A model generated the notes under the pieces. It was not told the origin of the DNA. It did no database searches and was given only the letters and a program-made list of their open reading frames with translations. Both the position numbers and the translations under genes were made by a program. A stretch of DNA of 55,822 nt from Saprolegnia diclina VS20 (lineage: Eukaryota; Oomycota; Saprolegniomycetes; Saprolegniales; Saprolegniaceae), in assembly GCF_000281045.1 (NCBI RefSeq), contig NW_008246074.1, positions 386,400 through 442,221 of the forward strand. The letters run 5' to 3'. Shown piece after piece: positions 10,293-20,014 of this stretch. Position 1 is the first letter of the stretch, and every line of letters begins with the position of its first letter.

Positions 10293-11564
10293 ATGGGGTG
10301 CTGGCTATCGCGGTGCTTGCCGGACGGAACCATGACGGCAAACCTCGAGGAAGAGCTCTACGAAGACGTCGGCGTCCGTGAGACGCAGGCGCCGGCCGTC
10401 GTCTTTGGCCATGCGTCGCTGCTTACGGTTCGCCGCTAACGATGCAAGCGCGTCGCCTCACTCTGCACGTAGGCGGACGAAGTGAGCTGCGGTCCGGCCA
10501 TCGGCAAGGGCGAGTCTGGCGTCGTATATAAAGCCTCGTACCGCGGCAGCACGGTCGTCGTCAAGCGGCTTGCGATGCCGCCGCCCAACGCGGCCAAGCC
10601 ATCAAGCCGTGAGACCATCTCGGCCGCGCTCGAGATGGAGGCGTCACGCATGAGCAGCCTGCGCCACCCGAACACCGTCCTCTTTATGGGCGCGTACCTC
10701 AACAAGAACCAATTTTGCATTGTGAGGTACGTGGCTGCTCCTTGCAAGCTCGATGACGATGCCATTGCTATGTAGCGAGTATTGCACGCGCGGGTCGCTC
10801 TTTGACGTGCTGCATGAGAAGCGGAACTCGCACGGCAGCGGCCGCAACGGCTCGGACCCGCTGCACGTCGCTGCGTTGCCATGGAGTCTGCGCTGCCGCC
10901 TCGCACTGGGCGCCGCCCGCGGGCTCTTGTACCTTCATTCGGCCGACCCGCCGCTCGTCCACGGGCAGCTCAAGAGCTCCAACATCCTCATTGACGACTC
11001 GTGGAACGCCAAGCTGGCGGTACGCGCTTGTCTTGTCGAGTGCCGGCCACTCCATGGCGACCTAGGACTTTGGCACGCGGCGCGTCGCCCAAGCCGTCTC
11101 GGCGCACACCAAGCACGGGAACCGATCGATCATGCCCCGCTGGACAGCACCAGAACTGCTCAAGCACGGCGAAGACTACGTGTGGCACGGCCCCAAGCCG
11201 CAGGCCGTCGACATTTACTCGTTTGGGTACCCGAAAAATTCCTGTTTTTTCAAAATTGCTAATTTTTTACACTAGGATCATCATGTGGGAGCTCGCAATG
11301 TTTGAGCTGCCGTTTGACGACTGCACCAACTTTCGCGAAGTCCGCACGAACGTGCTCTCGGGGCAGCGGCCAAGCGTCAAGCCTGGTGCGTGCCCCATGA
11401 AGTGGGCCGAGCTCATGACCAAGTGCTGGACGCACAACGCGTCGCGTCGACCGTCCGCCGCCGAGATCGTCTCGGTCCTCGAAGACCTCTCGCGCTCCGA
11501 GCTGGTCGAGAAGAAACACTCGTCGCAGAGCAAGGCCAACAGTAGACGAGCTAGAAATGTATAA
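10293..11564 (+). CDS. TKL-type pseudokinase, probably acylated at the N-terminus
   Basis: Protein kinase fold of the tyrosine-kinase-like group. Exons 10293-10427, 10473-10726, 10776-11019, 11066-11226 and 11276-11564 join in frame to 360 residues. The glycine loop IGKGESGVVYKA, the ATP lysine (Lys76 in VVVKRL), DFG at 212-214 and the APE-like WTAPELL are present. The catalytic loop reads VHGQLKSSNILI: the HRD arginine is Gly and the catalytic Asp is Gln194, so phosphotransfer is probably lost while nucleotide binding may remain. Plant receptor-like pseudokinases show similar HGN/HGQ loops. The protein starts MGCWLS, with Gly2, Cys3 and Ser6, a fit to myristoylation plus palmitoylation, so it likely sits at a membrane. 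Intron lengths are 45-49 nt. Confidence 0.92.
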
Positions 11565-12176
11565 TCATTTATTATCCTTGAGGTTGCGTCGGCGTGTTTG
11601 TGTTACGCGTTGCCCAAGATACCCAGGAAAAGCCAACGAGCCAAAGTTCAATCCACAAAATTTGTGGATTGATTGTCGCTATATGCACGAGCAAGGAGCT
11701 CCCACCTACTTTTGCACACGGTCAGAGCGTCCCTTTTGCGTCGGTTTTAGCAAATTCTGGGCATTTCAACGCCGACCTCGACACCTTCTGCAACCCGTTG
11801 TATCCTGGGCAGCGATGTCGTAGGATAATCTATCTACCCCTCCCTTCTATATTGCGACGCCGTTGGTCGAGCTCCGTGTCGTACTTGATCGACCACCCTT
11901 TCCTGGACTTCGTGCCACGATTTCCGAGCGGTCAAATTTATTGCCGAGGGCAGGTTGAACTATGGGACCACCCGGTGCGCTTTCGCAAGCCGCACGCCAG
12001 ACCCGTGGTGCTAGATGCGTCCTCCAGATCGGCTGCAGTTGCATGAGCAACTGTTGTCCACAGGGAAAATGGCGTCCTGGCTTTTGCCATCAACTTGATC
12101 CAAAGTATCCACGCCAAGGACTGGAGACCACCCTCGTGGACGATATTACAACCATGCGCGAAGACATCTCTTTGTG
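11565..12176. other. Convergent intergenic region, no supported gene
   Basis: About 610 bases between the pseudokinase stop and the YaaA-family stop. The open frames show no domain. The notable content is a 25-bp palindrome, listed separately. Confidence 0.5.
11648..11672. repeat. 25-bp perfect palindrome
   Basis: TCAATCCACAAA and TTTGTGGATTGA form exact 12-bp arms around a single central A. It lies 84 bp after the pseudokinase stop. It could form a hairpin in the transcript's 3' UTR or be a protein-binding site. Confidence 0.9.
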
Positions 12177-13164
12177 TTATTCATGCTTGGCGCGCTTCGC
12201 TTTGGGCGGCGCGGTCGCGTCTTGGTGGCGCTTGAGCGCCGCTTTGGACCGTGCAAAGACCAGGCTGGTTTCAGTCGACTCGGTATTGCTAAAGGCGTAG
12301 CCTTCGAGGTCGAACGCTCTGAGTGCGGCGATCGAGCTCAATCGACGTGTCGATACGTAGTGCACCATGAGGCCCCGCGCCCGCTTCGCAAACGCCGACT
12401 TGATCTTGCCGTCGTCCTTGAAGACAACGTCGACGATGAGAATCGACGGGTCCAGCGCCGACTTGTCGACGCTCTTAAAGTATTCTTGCGACGCGACGTT
12501 GAGGAGGATCTTCGTGTCGCCTTCTGGCGCAGTGGCGAAGAGGTCGTTGAGCTCTCTCGCGATCGTATTGCCCCAAAACATATACAGGTCCTTGCCGCGT
12601 GCGTTTGCAAATTTCTGGCCCATCTCGAGGCGGTACGGCTGGATGAGGTCGAGCGGCCGCAGGATGCCTAGGTACGTGGGTAGGAGTTTGCACATCGCGA
12701 TGGCTCGGCGCCGCACCGTAGAGGCCGCAAAGGATGCGCAAGTGGTCTTGGACATACGCGACGTCGTCGGTTGAAAACGAGGCGGCCTGGATGCCCTTGT
12801 AGGCAGGGCCATCAAAGGCGAAGAGTGCCTACATGAGGACAGAATCGCTCGATGCGGATCATGGCTATACCTGCTTGAAGGTGTCGGAGGGAGACGAGGC
12901 GTCGGCGTGATCGACAAAGTGCTTGTACCGGTCGTGATTGAGCTTGGCGAGCGCGTCGCTAACGCCCAGCAAACCCTTGAGCTTGGCTGGCGTGAGCTTG
13001 CGTAGGTCCTGGACCTAATGTGGCGCATGCGTCATGCACTTTTGGCTGCGTCGACGCCGTACCAGGATGGAGGCCTCGTCGAGGAACTTGGGCTGCGTAC
13101 ATGTCCTGAGCTTGGGCAGGGCCAAGTCCAGCGTCTTGGCCGGCGAAAGCACCATCACGAGCAT
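12177..13164 (-). CDS. YaaA/DUF328 family protein (peroxide stress response type)
   Basis: Member of the UPF0246/YaaA family; the E. coli protein lowers free iron during peroxide stress and binds DNA. Four exons (13063-13164, 12871-13014, 12717-12828 and 12177-12667) join in frame to 282 residues. The family N-terminus MVLSPAKTLDL is present four residues after the first Met. Other family motifs include FDGPAYKGIQA, LRILCGLYGILRPLDLI, QPYRLEMG and LLNVASQEYFKSV. The last residues (PPKAKRAKHE) add a basic tail that could act as a nuclear localisation signal, not part of the bacterial core. Three introns of 42-49 nt show it is a settled nuclear gene and not recent bacterial contamination. Three CCGGAT-type elements lie 42-82 bp upstream of the start. 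Confidence 0.95.
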
Positions 13165-13205
13165 CGTGGTCGGACCCGTTGGCTTGTTGGCGCTGGTGGG
13201 TGGAT

Positions 13206-13245
13206 TTCCGGATAACTTAGAATCCGGATACTCTCATTATCCGGA
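13206..13245. promoter_or_regulatory. Cluster of three CCGGAT elements upstream of the YaaA-family gene
   Basis: TCCGGATAA (13206-13214), ATCCGGATA (13222-13230) and TATCCGGA (13238-13245) are spaced about 16 bp apart, roughly one and a half helical turns. The middle one is 58 bp upstream of the ATG at 13164. The regulatory role is inferred from recurrence at other starts. Confidence 0.55.
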
Positions 13246-14357
13246 AGATCACCACCGACGCTTATGGGTCAGCAAACAAGCAAGGTGGTCGAGGCAGGCG
13301 CAGCATGTCGCGCCGGACACTGGCGAGCAACCCAAGCTTTCTCTGACAAATGCGCGTCCACGGATTAGTTATCAGCTCTGGAGGGTAGAAAGGACTGTCG
13401 GTTTTACGCCGCGGTTTTGTATCGCTGCGTTCTCGTGCTGCCACGTATGCGATGATGCCATCTTGACGTTGACGTTGTCCGAAATGGTAACACGGCACAC
13501 GATGGGCGGCAAGCTACCGCGGCGACTCGGGTTTTCTCTCTATTACGCACGCCGCGGCAGCCATGCAAGCGCGTGGCAGAGAAGAGACTGCCACGTAGAG
13601 TCCCACGCCAAACCACCACAGTACTAGTACTCGTTAACACAAATGAGGTACTAGGACGTTATGGTCATAATAGCGCATGGACATGAGGTGCCGTTGCAGC
13701 CCAAGCTAGCGTTAGAGAACTTGGTGAGCTGTGGTGGTGGGCAAACAGCAGTTGAAGAAGACGCCTCGTGTAGACGTAGACGATGAACGAAGGCGTCGTT
13801 TTCTGGGTTCGAACCTCAACGAGCGCATTCTTTAGGGCAAAAGAAACGCAGCACGAGACATGGCAACTATCCACGGAATCTCTCCCGTTCGGCGGGGTAC
13901 GCCTCGCGATGGAACAAGGACGAACATTTTCGCGTGCATATTCGGCCAGGTGGGCGATCGCTACACCGGGTCACGTGCCCCGGGGCCGATTGCGAGGCCG
14001 GTTAATCGCACGCAAATTTGTCGTCGTCCGTGTCCCAGCAAAGCCAGTGGGAAGGCGCGGTGCCCCGGTCGCGTCTGCAAAGGGCGACGTCAACGACGAG
14101 TGGCGGACAACGTTGTGGTCGTCGACGGGCGTGGTGGCTAATCGGCCCGATTACTGTGGCGCTTATAATCGCTGCGTTTACGAGCGCCAGGCGGCGACAC
14201 CCTCGCCCAATGAAAAGCTGCGTGTCGCATAGATCGGACCCACGGCCACATCGCCATGAGACTTGAAGTTTGTATAGTGTCTGTCACACTGCTCCCGGCG
14301 CTTCACCAGCGACGTCGTTAATAACCTCAGCTCACTTTCCAACTTTCTCTTTTCAGC
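13246..14357. other. Intergenic upstream of the HIG1-like array
   Basis: 1.1 kb with no domain-bearing frame. It holds the divergent promoters of the YaaA-family gene and the first HIG1-like gene. A GGTTCGAACC sequence at about 13806 resembles a tRNA B box but has no tRNA fold around it. Confidence 0.5.
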
Positions 14358-14894
14358 ATGGACGCCACCCAGAAGCGCGATATCATCATCAGCAACTCGA
14401 CCACGTCGGGTCTCAAGGCCTCGGCGATTGCTGGCGTCACGGCCGGCTCGCTCGTCACCCTCGCCCATCATCAATCGCCGTGGTTCCGCAACCGACTCGG
14501 CGTGAGTGGCAAGGTCGGCCTCGCGGTCATGGCTTCGCTGGCGACGTTCGCGATCGTCGCCGAGCAGGACCTTCTCAAGGGCAGCCGCAACCCGGACGCG
14601 TACATCGCCGAGCTCAACGAGACCGAGACCAAGCAGGTCATCAAGAGCGACAACCACCTGCCGCTGTACCAGCAGGCCGCCAACTACGTCTACGACTACC
14701 CGTTCCGCACGCTCGTGTGCTCGGCCGCGCCACTCGTCGGCCTCATCTTCCTCGACCAGAGCCGCAACGCCAACATCCAGTTCTCGCAAAAGATCATGCA
14801 CACGCGCATTTACGGCCAGGGCTCGTGCGTCGTCCTGCTCCTCGGCACGATGGCGTTCCACGACTGGATGACCAAGCGCGGCCGCTTCGAGTAA
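14358..14894 (+). CDS. HIG1-like mitochondrial membrane protein, copy 1
   Basis: Intronless, 178 residues, first of three tandem paralogues. Four hydrophobic segments are visible: ASAIAGVTAGSLVTL, VGLAVMASLATFAIV, LVCSAAPLVGLIF and CVVLLLGTMAF. The stretch QKIMHTRIYGQ matches the HIG1-family signature QX3(R/H)XRX3Q. Members such as Rcf1/Rcf2 and HIGD assist cytochrome c oxidase and respiratory supercomplexes in the mitochondrial inner membrane. The C-terminal pair of segments around the signature is the HIG1-like part. Copies 1 and 3 are much closer to each other than to copy 2. Function is inferred from the family. Confidence 0.8.
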   Translation: MDATQKRDIIISNSTTSGLKASAIAGVTAGSLVTLAHHQSPWFRNRLGVSGKVGLAVMASLATFAIVAEQDLLKGSRNPDAYIAELNETETKQVIKSDNHLPLYQQAANYVYDYPFRTLVCSAAPLVGLIFLDQSRNANIQFSQKIMHTRIYGQGSCVVLLLGTMAFHDWMTKRGRFE

Positions 14895-15233
14895 GCTCAC
14901 TCGGTCCTCTTAGTCCATCGGAAGCCGGACCATAGCAGTAGTAGAACAGACGCATTGTAGGTCGTCACCACCCTCATCCTCATCATATATCTATCTATGC
15001 ACGTACAACCCCGACTTCACGTCGCTTCATCCACAGCGCTGCCACGCCATGGGCGCTGATTGGTCAAATGTACGGAACAATTCGATATTTCCTGCAAGGC
15101 CATTGGCCGAAGGCGTCTCGTCGACCCCAGCGCGCACAGCTAGCGTGCACAGAAACACGCAACCGGCGCACGGCGCCAGTCAAATTTGCCGCTGTCCTTC
15201 CACTACAGCGTACCAGTACTAACTTCAGACAGC
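14895..15233. other. Spacer between HIG1-like copies 1 and 2
   Basis: About 340 bases containing the 3' end of copy 1 (ATATATCTATCTATG at about 14983) and the promoter of copy 2. No other feature is seen. Confidence 0.5.
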
Positions 15234-15779
15234 ATGAGCAGCTCGAGCATCAAGCGCGACATCATCACGGCCAACTCGCTCGTCGTCGGGCTCCAGGCCA
15301 GCGTCGTCTCGGCCGCCACGATGGGCGCCGTCGTGTTCGCCGCCAACCAGACCTCGGCCACATTCCGCAACCGCCTCGGCCTCAGCGGCAAACTTGGCTT
15401 CGTCGCCATGGCGGGCCTCGCGGGCTTCTTCATTGCGGGCGAGCAGGACCTCCTTAAGGGCAGCCGCAACCCGGACGCGTACATCGCCGAGCTCGAGGGC
15501 AATACGACTGCCACGGCCACCGTCGCGTCGACGCGCAAGTCGCTCGGTCTGCACCACCAGCTCGCCAACTACGTGTACGACAACCCGTTCAAGAGCCTCA
15601 CGTGCATGGCGACGCCGCTCGTCGGGTTCATCTACCTCGACCAGAGCCGCAACGCCAACATCCAGTTCTCGCAGAAGATCATGCACACGCGCATTTACGG
15701 CCAAGGCGCCTGCGTCGTCTTGCTGCTGAGCACGATGGCGTTCCACGACTACATGTCCAAGCGCGGGCACTTTGAGTAA
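15234..15779 (+). CDS. HIG1-like mitochondrial membrane protein, copy 2 (diverged)
   Basis: Intronless, 181 residues, starting MSSSSIKRDIITANSL. It keeps the same plan as copies 1 and 3: four hydrophobic segments, the shared GEQDLLKGSRNPDAYIAEL linker and the HIG1 signature QKIMHTRIYGQ. It differs in the first half (AHHQSPW is replaced by AANQTSA) and in the middle loop, which is rich in Thr and Ala. It is therefore the outlier of the array, perhaps a stage- or condition-specific isoform. The start is the ATG nearest a typical 5' context. An upstream in-frame ATG at 15186 gives an unlike extension. Confidence 0.8.
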   Translation: MSSSSIKRDIITANSLVVGLQASVVSAATMGAVVFAANQTSATFRNRLGLSGKLGFVAMAGLAGFFIAGEQDLLKGSRNPDAYIAELEGNTTATATVASTRKSLGLHHQLANYVYDNPFKSLTCMATPLVGFIYLDQSRNANIQFSQKIMHTRIYGQGACVVLLLSTMAFHDYMSKRGHFE

Positions 15780-16311
15780 AGGCGATCTATTTGCCGCCGA
15801 CTACATTTATAGAATTTCACCGAATGACCAAATGGCGCACTTGATAACTTGATGTACCCACGCCTGTGCATGTCTTCGTCGCCGACCCAACGAGCGCCAC
15901 GACGAGCAAAAGACACGGGTCATGTACTTGGCACCCAATCTCTCCGCGTGCATATAATAGCTGGTACAGCTAACTCCTATCTGCTGCGAAAAAGGCAGGT
16001 ACCTACCTCCTCCCCGTGCAAGCAATATACAGCCAGCAGCACGTTGCATCCAACGTTGTGGCCTCCGATCGGAAGCGACCTGAGGTCAACGCCGTGACGC
16101 CGCCAACGTGGCGTCCCTCCCTGCCTGCCACCGGTTTGTTCAAACCCGACGGTTGCGCTAACAACGACGACGACGACGACGGCGCCCGCCTGTCTACCAA
16201 GATGGCGTCCCTTCGCCCTAAAAATACAACCGGCCAATGAGAGGCCGATAAGAGTATCTACCTTGGTCACATTTCCTTTTGTTGTCTCCACCACAGACCC
16301 CAGATAGTAGT
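15780..16311. other. Spacer between HIG1-like copies 2 and 3
   Basis: About 530 bases without a supported gene. A (GAC)5-like run at about 16163-16180 is the only simple repeat noticed. The promoter of copy 3 must lie here. Confidence 0.5.
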
Positions 16312-16863
16312 ATGAGCAGCAGCCCGCTGAGCCCGAACGCCAAGCGCGACGCGATCATCAGCAACTCGACGACGCAGGGTATCAAGGCTGCGGCGATCGC
16401 TGGCGTCACCGCTGGCTCGCTCGTCGCGGTCGCCCATCACCAATCCCCGTGGTTCCGGAATCGCCTCGGTGTCAGCGGCAAGGTTGGCCTCGCGGTGATG
16501 GCCTCGCTCGCCTCCTTTGCAATCGTCGCCGAGCAGGATCTTCTCCGAGGCAGCCGCAACCCGGACGCGTACTTGGCCGAGCTCCTCGAAGACAACGCGC
16601 CGATTGCGGCCAAGCCCGACCACCACCTGCCGCTGCACCAACGCGCGGCCAACTACGTGTACGACTACCCGTTCCGGACGCTCGTGTGCTCGGCTACACC
16701 GCTCGTCGGCCTCATCTTCTTTGACCAGAGCCGCAACGCCAACATCCAGTTCTCGCAGAAGATCATGCACACGCGCATTTACGGCCAGGGCTCGTGCGTC
16801 GTCCTGCTTCTCGGCACAATGGCGTTCCACGACTGGATGTCGAAGCGCGGTCGCTTCGAGTAG
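16312..16863 (+). CDS. HIG1-like mitochondrial membrane protein, copy 3
   Basis: Intronless, 183 residues, starting MSSSPLSPNAKRDAIISN. Very similar to copy 1 across the first two hydrophobic segments (VTAGSLVAVAHHQSPWFRNR, VGLAVMASLASFAIVAEQDL) and across the C-terminal pair with the signature QKIMHTRIYGQ. The middle loop (LLEDNAPIAAKPDHHLPL) differs. Its stop is 78 bp from the convergent stop of the USP35/38-like gene. As in the other copies, family membership predicts an inner-membrane respiratory assembly role. Confidence 0.8.
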   Translation: MSSSPLSPNAKRDAIISNSTTQGIKAAAIAGVTAGSLVAVAHHQSPWFRNRLGVSGKVGLAVMASLASFAIVAEQDLLRGSRNPDAYLAELLEDNAPIAAKPDHHLPLHQRAANYVYDYPFRTLVCSATPLVGLIFFDQSRNANIQFSQKIMHTRIYGQGSCVVLLLGTMAFHDWMSKRGRFE

Positions 16864-16941
16864 ATGGTAGAGTCTTCTCGATGGACGCCCGCAATAACAA
16901 GATAAACACCATCGAGACTACCCACCATACTTGGTTACATC

Positions 16942-19170
16942 TTAGACGCCGGCGTCCGCAGCGATCTTGGCCTTCTTGGACGTTGCCTCGCGCCGCTTGT
17001 AGAAGAGCACGTACGGCGTATCGGTGGTCGCATGGGCGAGTGCGCTCTCGACCATGGCGTCGTCGACGCGGGCGACGTGGCTATCGTTGAGCAAGTGCCA
17101 GTCCTACCCAGCAAACCAAGATCTTGTTGGCGTGTCGGCAAGGATGGTGTCGTACCGAGTCGGGCAGGTGGCGGGCGTACGTGTAGTAGTGTCCGTGGTC
17201 GGCCCGCGTGCCGGCGTGGACGATGGCTGCATACAGATCGTACGGCACGTCGCCATGGACCGTCGGCAGGACAACGGGCTCTCGGCAGTCGACCGCCGTG
17301 CACACCTTTTCACGTGCGCCGCTATTTGGTGTTGGCAGTCAGCATTTGTATCGGTTGGCGTACCGAAGGCGGTTGTACTCGAACCGGTTGATCGACACGA
17401 GGAGGTGCGTCGGTGCGCGCTCGACCGAAATCCGCTTGGTCGCGCTGCCGCTGCACTGGCAGATGTCGCAAAAGTAGGCATTCTCGAGCCTACACAAAAC
17501 ATGTCTTGATACATTGATATTTTTCGATCGTGGTACCGCGACGAGAGCTCTTCCGGATCAAACTGCGCGCGGACAAGGTCGGCGAGGACTGGCGTCGATG
17601 CGACGGACGCACGTATGGGAATATGGAGGTCCGTAAACTCTTCGTTGGCGGACGAGGCCGTTGAGCACGTGTCGCACGTGATGGTTCGTAGCGTCGACCC
17701 TTGAAAGACGTCGTGGAGCGCGACGGCCTTGTCGCTCTCAAGAGCGTCGAGGAGGTAGTGCAGAAACTCGGCCGCGTCCTGCTGCCGTGTCGTCTGGTAC
17801 TCGGGGAGGAGCACGCTTCGAAACCTACAACCGCCAACTTTTTTTCAGTTTTTTTCAGAAAATCCAATAAAAATTAACAGACCGCTCCATGGTGCGCGCG
17901 TCGAGCCAGCTGCTGCTGCTCGCTTGCATGCGCCCGAGAAGCGCACAAAACTCGGCCACGACGCCGGGTTTCGCGCTGTTTCGCGTGGCAAACAGCCGCC
18001 GCATCGCCGGCGTCCAATACAAACCCTACCCCGCGTCTGTGATTGGCGTCGTAAGCGTCGTCGTACCTGCAGCACCGCATTCATATAGCACGAGTTACCA
18101 ATGTTCTTGAGCCCGATCGCATCCGAGTGCTGACGCACCGGCGCGCTCGTAGCATGCTGCGCACCCGCGTCGTCAGAGGCGAAAAACGGCGACGCGGCCG
18201 CGACCGCGCAGTTGGTCCACCGGCGCGCGTCGACGTACGTTTCTACCACATTTGCATGAGCACATTGTGCTGGTGCGAGGAGGGTCTATGCACCGACGAC
18301 GAAGTCGGTTGGCAGTGGCGGCAACTGCGCCATGAGCATGCGCAGTGGTGCTTGCAAGAGCGGGTGCCCCGGGAAAGCAAATAAGAGTCCATGCAGTAGC
18401 TTTTGGAGATGCATAAGCGATTTGGAGGCAAACGGCGGCGATGCATGTGGCCAGCGGGCAATGCGATCATAAAAATGAGCATAACACGTCAGGAAGACGT
18501 CAGCGTTCTCTTGGTAGCCGAGGAAAATGGTCTCGAGCACGACAAGGCTGCCGTCGGCTGTGCGTGGATCGTCGAGTTGCTCGGCGGCCGTCAGCAGCAC
18601 GTCGATGCCACCCTTGAGCAGCACGGCCCACGCTTCGCTTGCGACGACGCAGAGAAGGAGCTCGCGGAGCCAGTCGCCAGCAAAACCGAGCAGCGGAATG
18701 CGACCCGCCTTGATGAGCATTTCGGCGAGCTGCGGCGGCTTGAGACACAAGGCTGAGAGCGGCAAATCGCGGCCAAAAGCTGGCGCGGGGCACTCGTGGA
18801 AGATGCGGTGGAGGCGCCCGGCGTCGGCTGGCGTCCGAAATGCAACGAAGAGCAAAAGCACCTTGGTCGCGCTGCGCCACTCGTCCAGCCGCGTCTCCGT
18901 ACGCATCCAGCCAAAGCAAGCGCGCTCTTCGTCGTCGTCGTCGTTCGATGGACTGCTGATGTACCGGCGAAAGGCCACAAGGAACTGACCGCGGAGCTGG
19001 CGCAGGCCATGCTGCGCGGGCGCCGCCGGCCACACTGCCCAGAGCACACCTGCCACTGCCACCTCTTGCTCCTGCGTGAGGCCGCCCTTCAAGAGGATGT
19101 GGTCCAGGTACTGCACCTTGACGTCGTCCGGGTGCTCGCTCCTGAGGAGCGCGGTCACGATGGCGTCCAT
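16942..19170 (-). CDS. Ubiquitin-specific protease, USP35/USP38-like
   Basis: Deubiquitinase with an N-terminal helical region and a C-terminal USP domain. Seven exons (18294-19170, 18067-18242, 17883-18025, 17537-17824, 17364-17489, 17156-17321 and 16942-17103) join in frame to 645 residues. The Cys box is GLKNIGNSCYMNAVLQ, then RQQDAAEFLHYLLDALE, zinc-site pairs CDTC and CDIC, LLVSINRFEY, the His box DHGHYYTYA and the ending DTPYVLFYKRR. The first roughly 300 residues (MDAIVTALLRSEHPDDV...) form leucine-rich helices as in USP35/38, which supports that subtype; other long USPs are possible. All active-site boxes are intact. The start at 19170 faces the SNARE-like start at 19262. Confidence 0.88.
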
Positions 19171-19208
19171 CGTCCTTGCGGATCTGTCGGACAGCGTATG
19201 CGGATGCC

Positions 19209-19217
19209 ATCCGGATA
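19209..19217. promoter_or_regulatory. ATCCGGATA element in a 91-bp divergent promoter
   Basis: The element sits near the middle of the interval between two divergent start codons: 39 bp from the USP35/38-like ATG and 45 bp from the SNARE-like ATG. As a near-palindrome it could serve both directions. The role is inferred. Confidence 0.55.
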
Positions 19218-19261
19218 CCGTTTGCCCGTTTGCTTTTCTGCGATCTCCAAGCCAAGTGCGC

Positions 19262-20014
19262 ATGTCGGCGATTGTGACCGAGTACCTGGCCGAGTTTGAC
19301 GCGTTGGCCGAGGCCATCGACGGCGCGCTGCTGGCGGCGTCTGTAGAGCGCCGAGGCCGAGGTGCGTCGCTCCTGTAGCTCCCAAGAGAAGGCCATAACC
19401 GTCTCCTCGTGGCCATAGATGCGGCGACAGCCGCGATGGTGACCGAAGCCAGCGAGCTGGTAGACCCGGCTGCAGCCATGCGCAACGTGGTGCGTCTTGA
19501 GCCTACTAACACCATGCGCGTAGATGCAACAAACTCAGCTGCATTTGCGCAGCCTGAATGTGGCTGCGCGGCGGCCGTTTGCCGACAAGATCCTGCGCAA
19601 CGCGGCGCGCCTCGCCGCTTGGTCCGAGCCGCCGCAGGATGACAGGAGCGAGCTCGTTGGCGACGCTGCGATGCGCCGTCGTATGCAAGGCGCAACGCAG
19701 ACGTACGTTCCGAGAGGTAGCATCGCGTGACGGGTGCGTGATGTAGGTTGCGGCGCACGGGCGACCTCATTGCAGCGGCGCAGAGCAGCGTGCTTGAGGC
19801 CGAGGCCACAGGTAGACCATATCCTCGGTTGTTCGTTGTACGACGCTTGGCGATGATGCGCTTCGCAGGCCATGCGATCCAAGCCGAGCTCAGCCGGAAC
19901 CGCGAAACACTCGAGCATACGCAGGCCAAGGTCTCGGCAGTCAATGCGATGGCGCAGGCCAGCGACGCGCTCCTCACACGCATGACGTCGCGCTGGTCGT
20001 TTTGGCGAACATGA
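19262..20014 (+). CDS. Qb-SNARE-like protein without a membrane anchor
   Basis: Likely vesicle-fusion factor of the Vti1/NPSN group. Exons 19262-19361, 19419-19459, 19524-19702, 19747-19811 and 19869-20014 join in frame to 176 residues. The SNARE-like heptad stretch near the end reads EATGHAIQAELSRNRETLEH, then KVSAVNAMAQASDALLTRM. This is the usual Qb order: 'teatG..il.eL..qRe.L', a gap, then 'l..M..R'. The N-terminal part (MSAIVTEYLAEFDALAEAI) resembles the start of a helical Habc-type bundle. The frame ends SRWSFWRT with no hydrophobic tail. Reading through plausible splice sites beyond the stop also gives no membrane segment. Assignment rests on pattern, not identity. Confidence 0.55.

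Noticed and set aside
13800-13825. GGTTCGAACC as a tRNA B box
   Set aside because: It is a self-complementary 10-mer with no tRNA cloverleaf around it.
14178-14900. Long minus-strand open frame of 240 codons across the first HIG1-like gene
   Set aside because: It is the shadow of a GC-rich coding strand; the same shadow appears opposite copies 2 and 3 with no domain.
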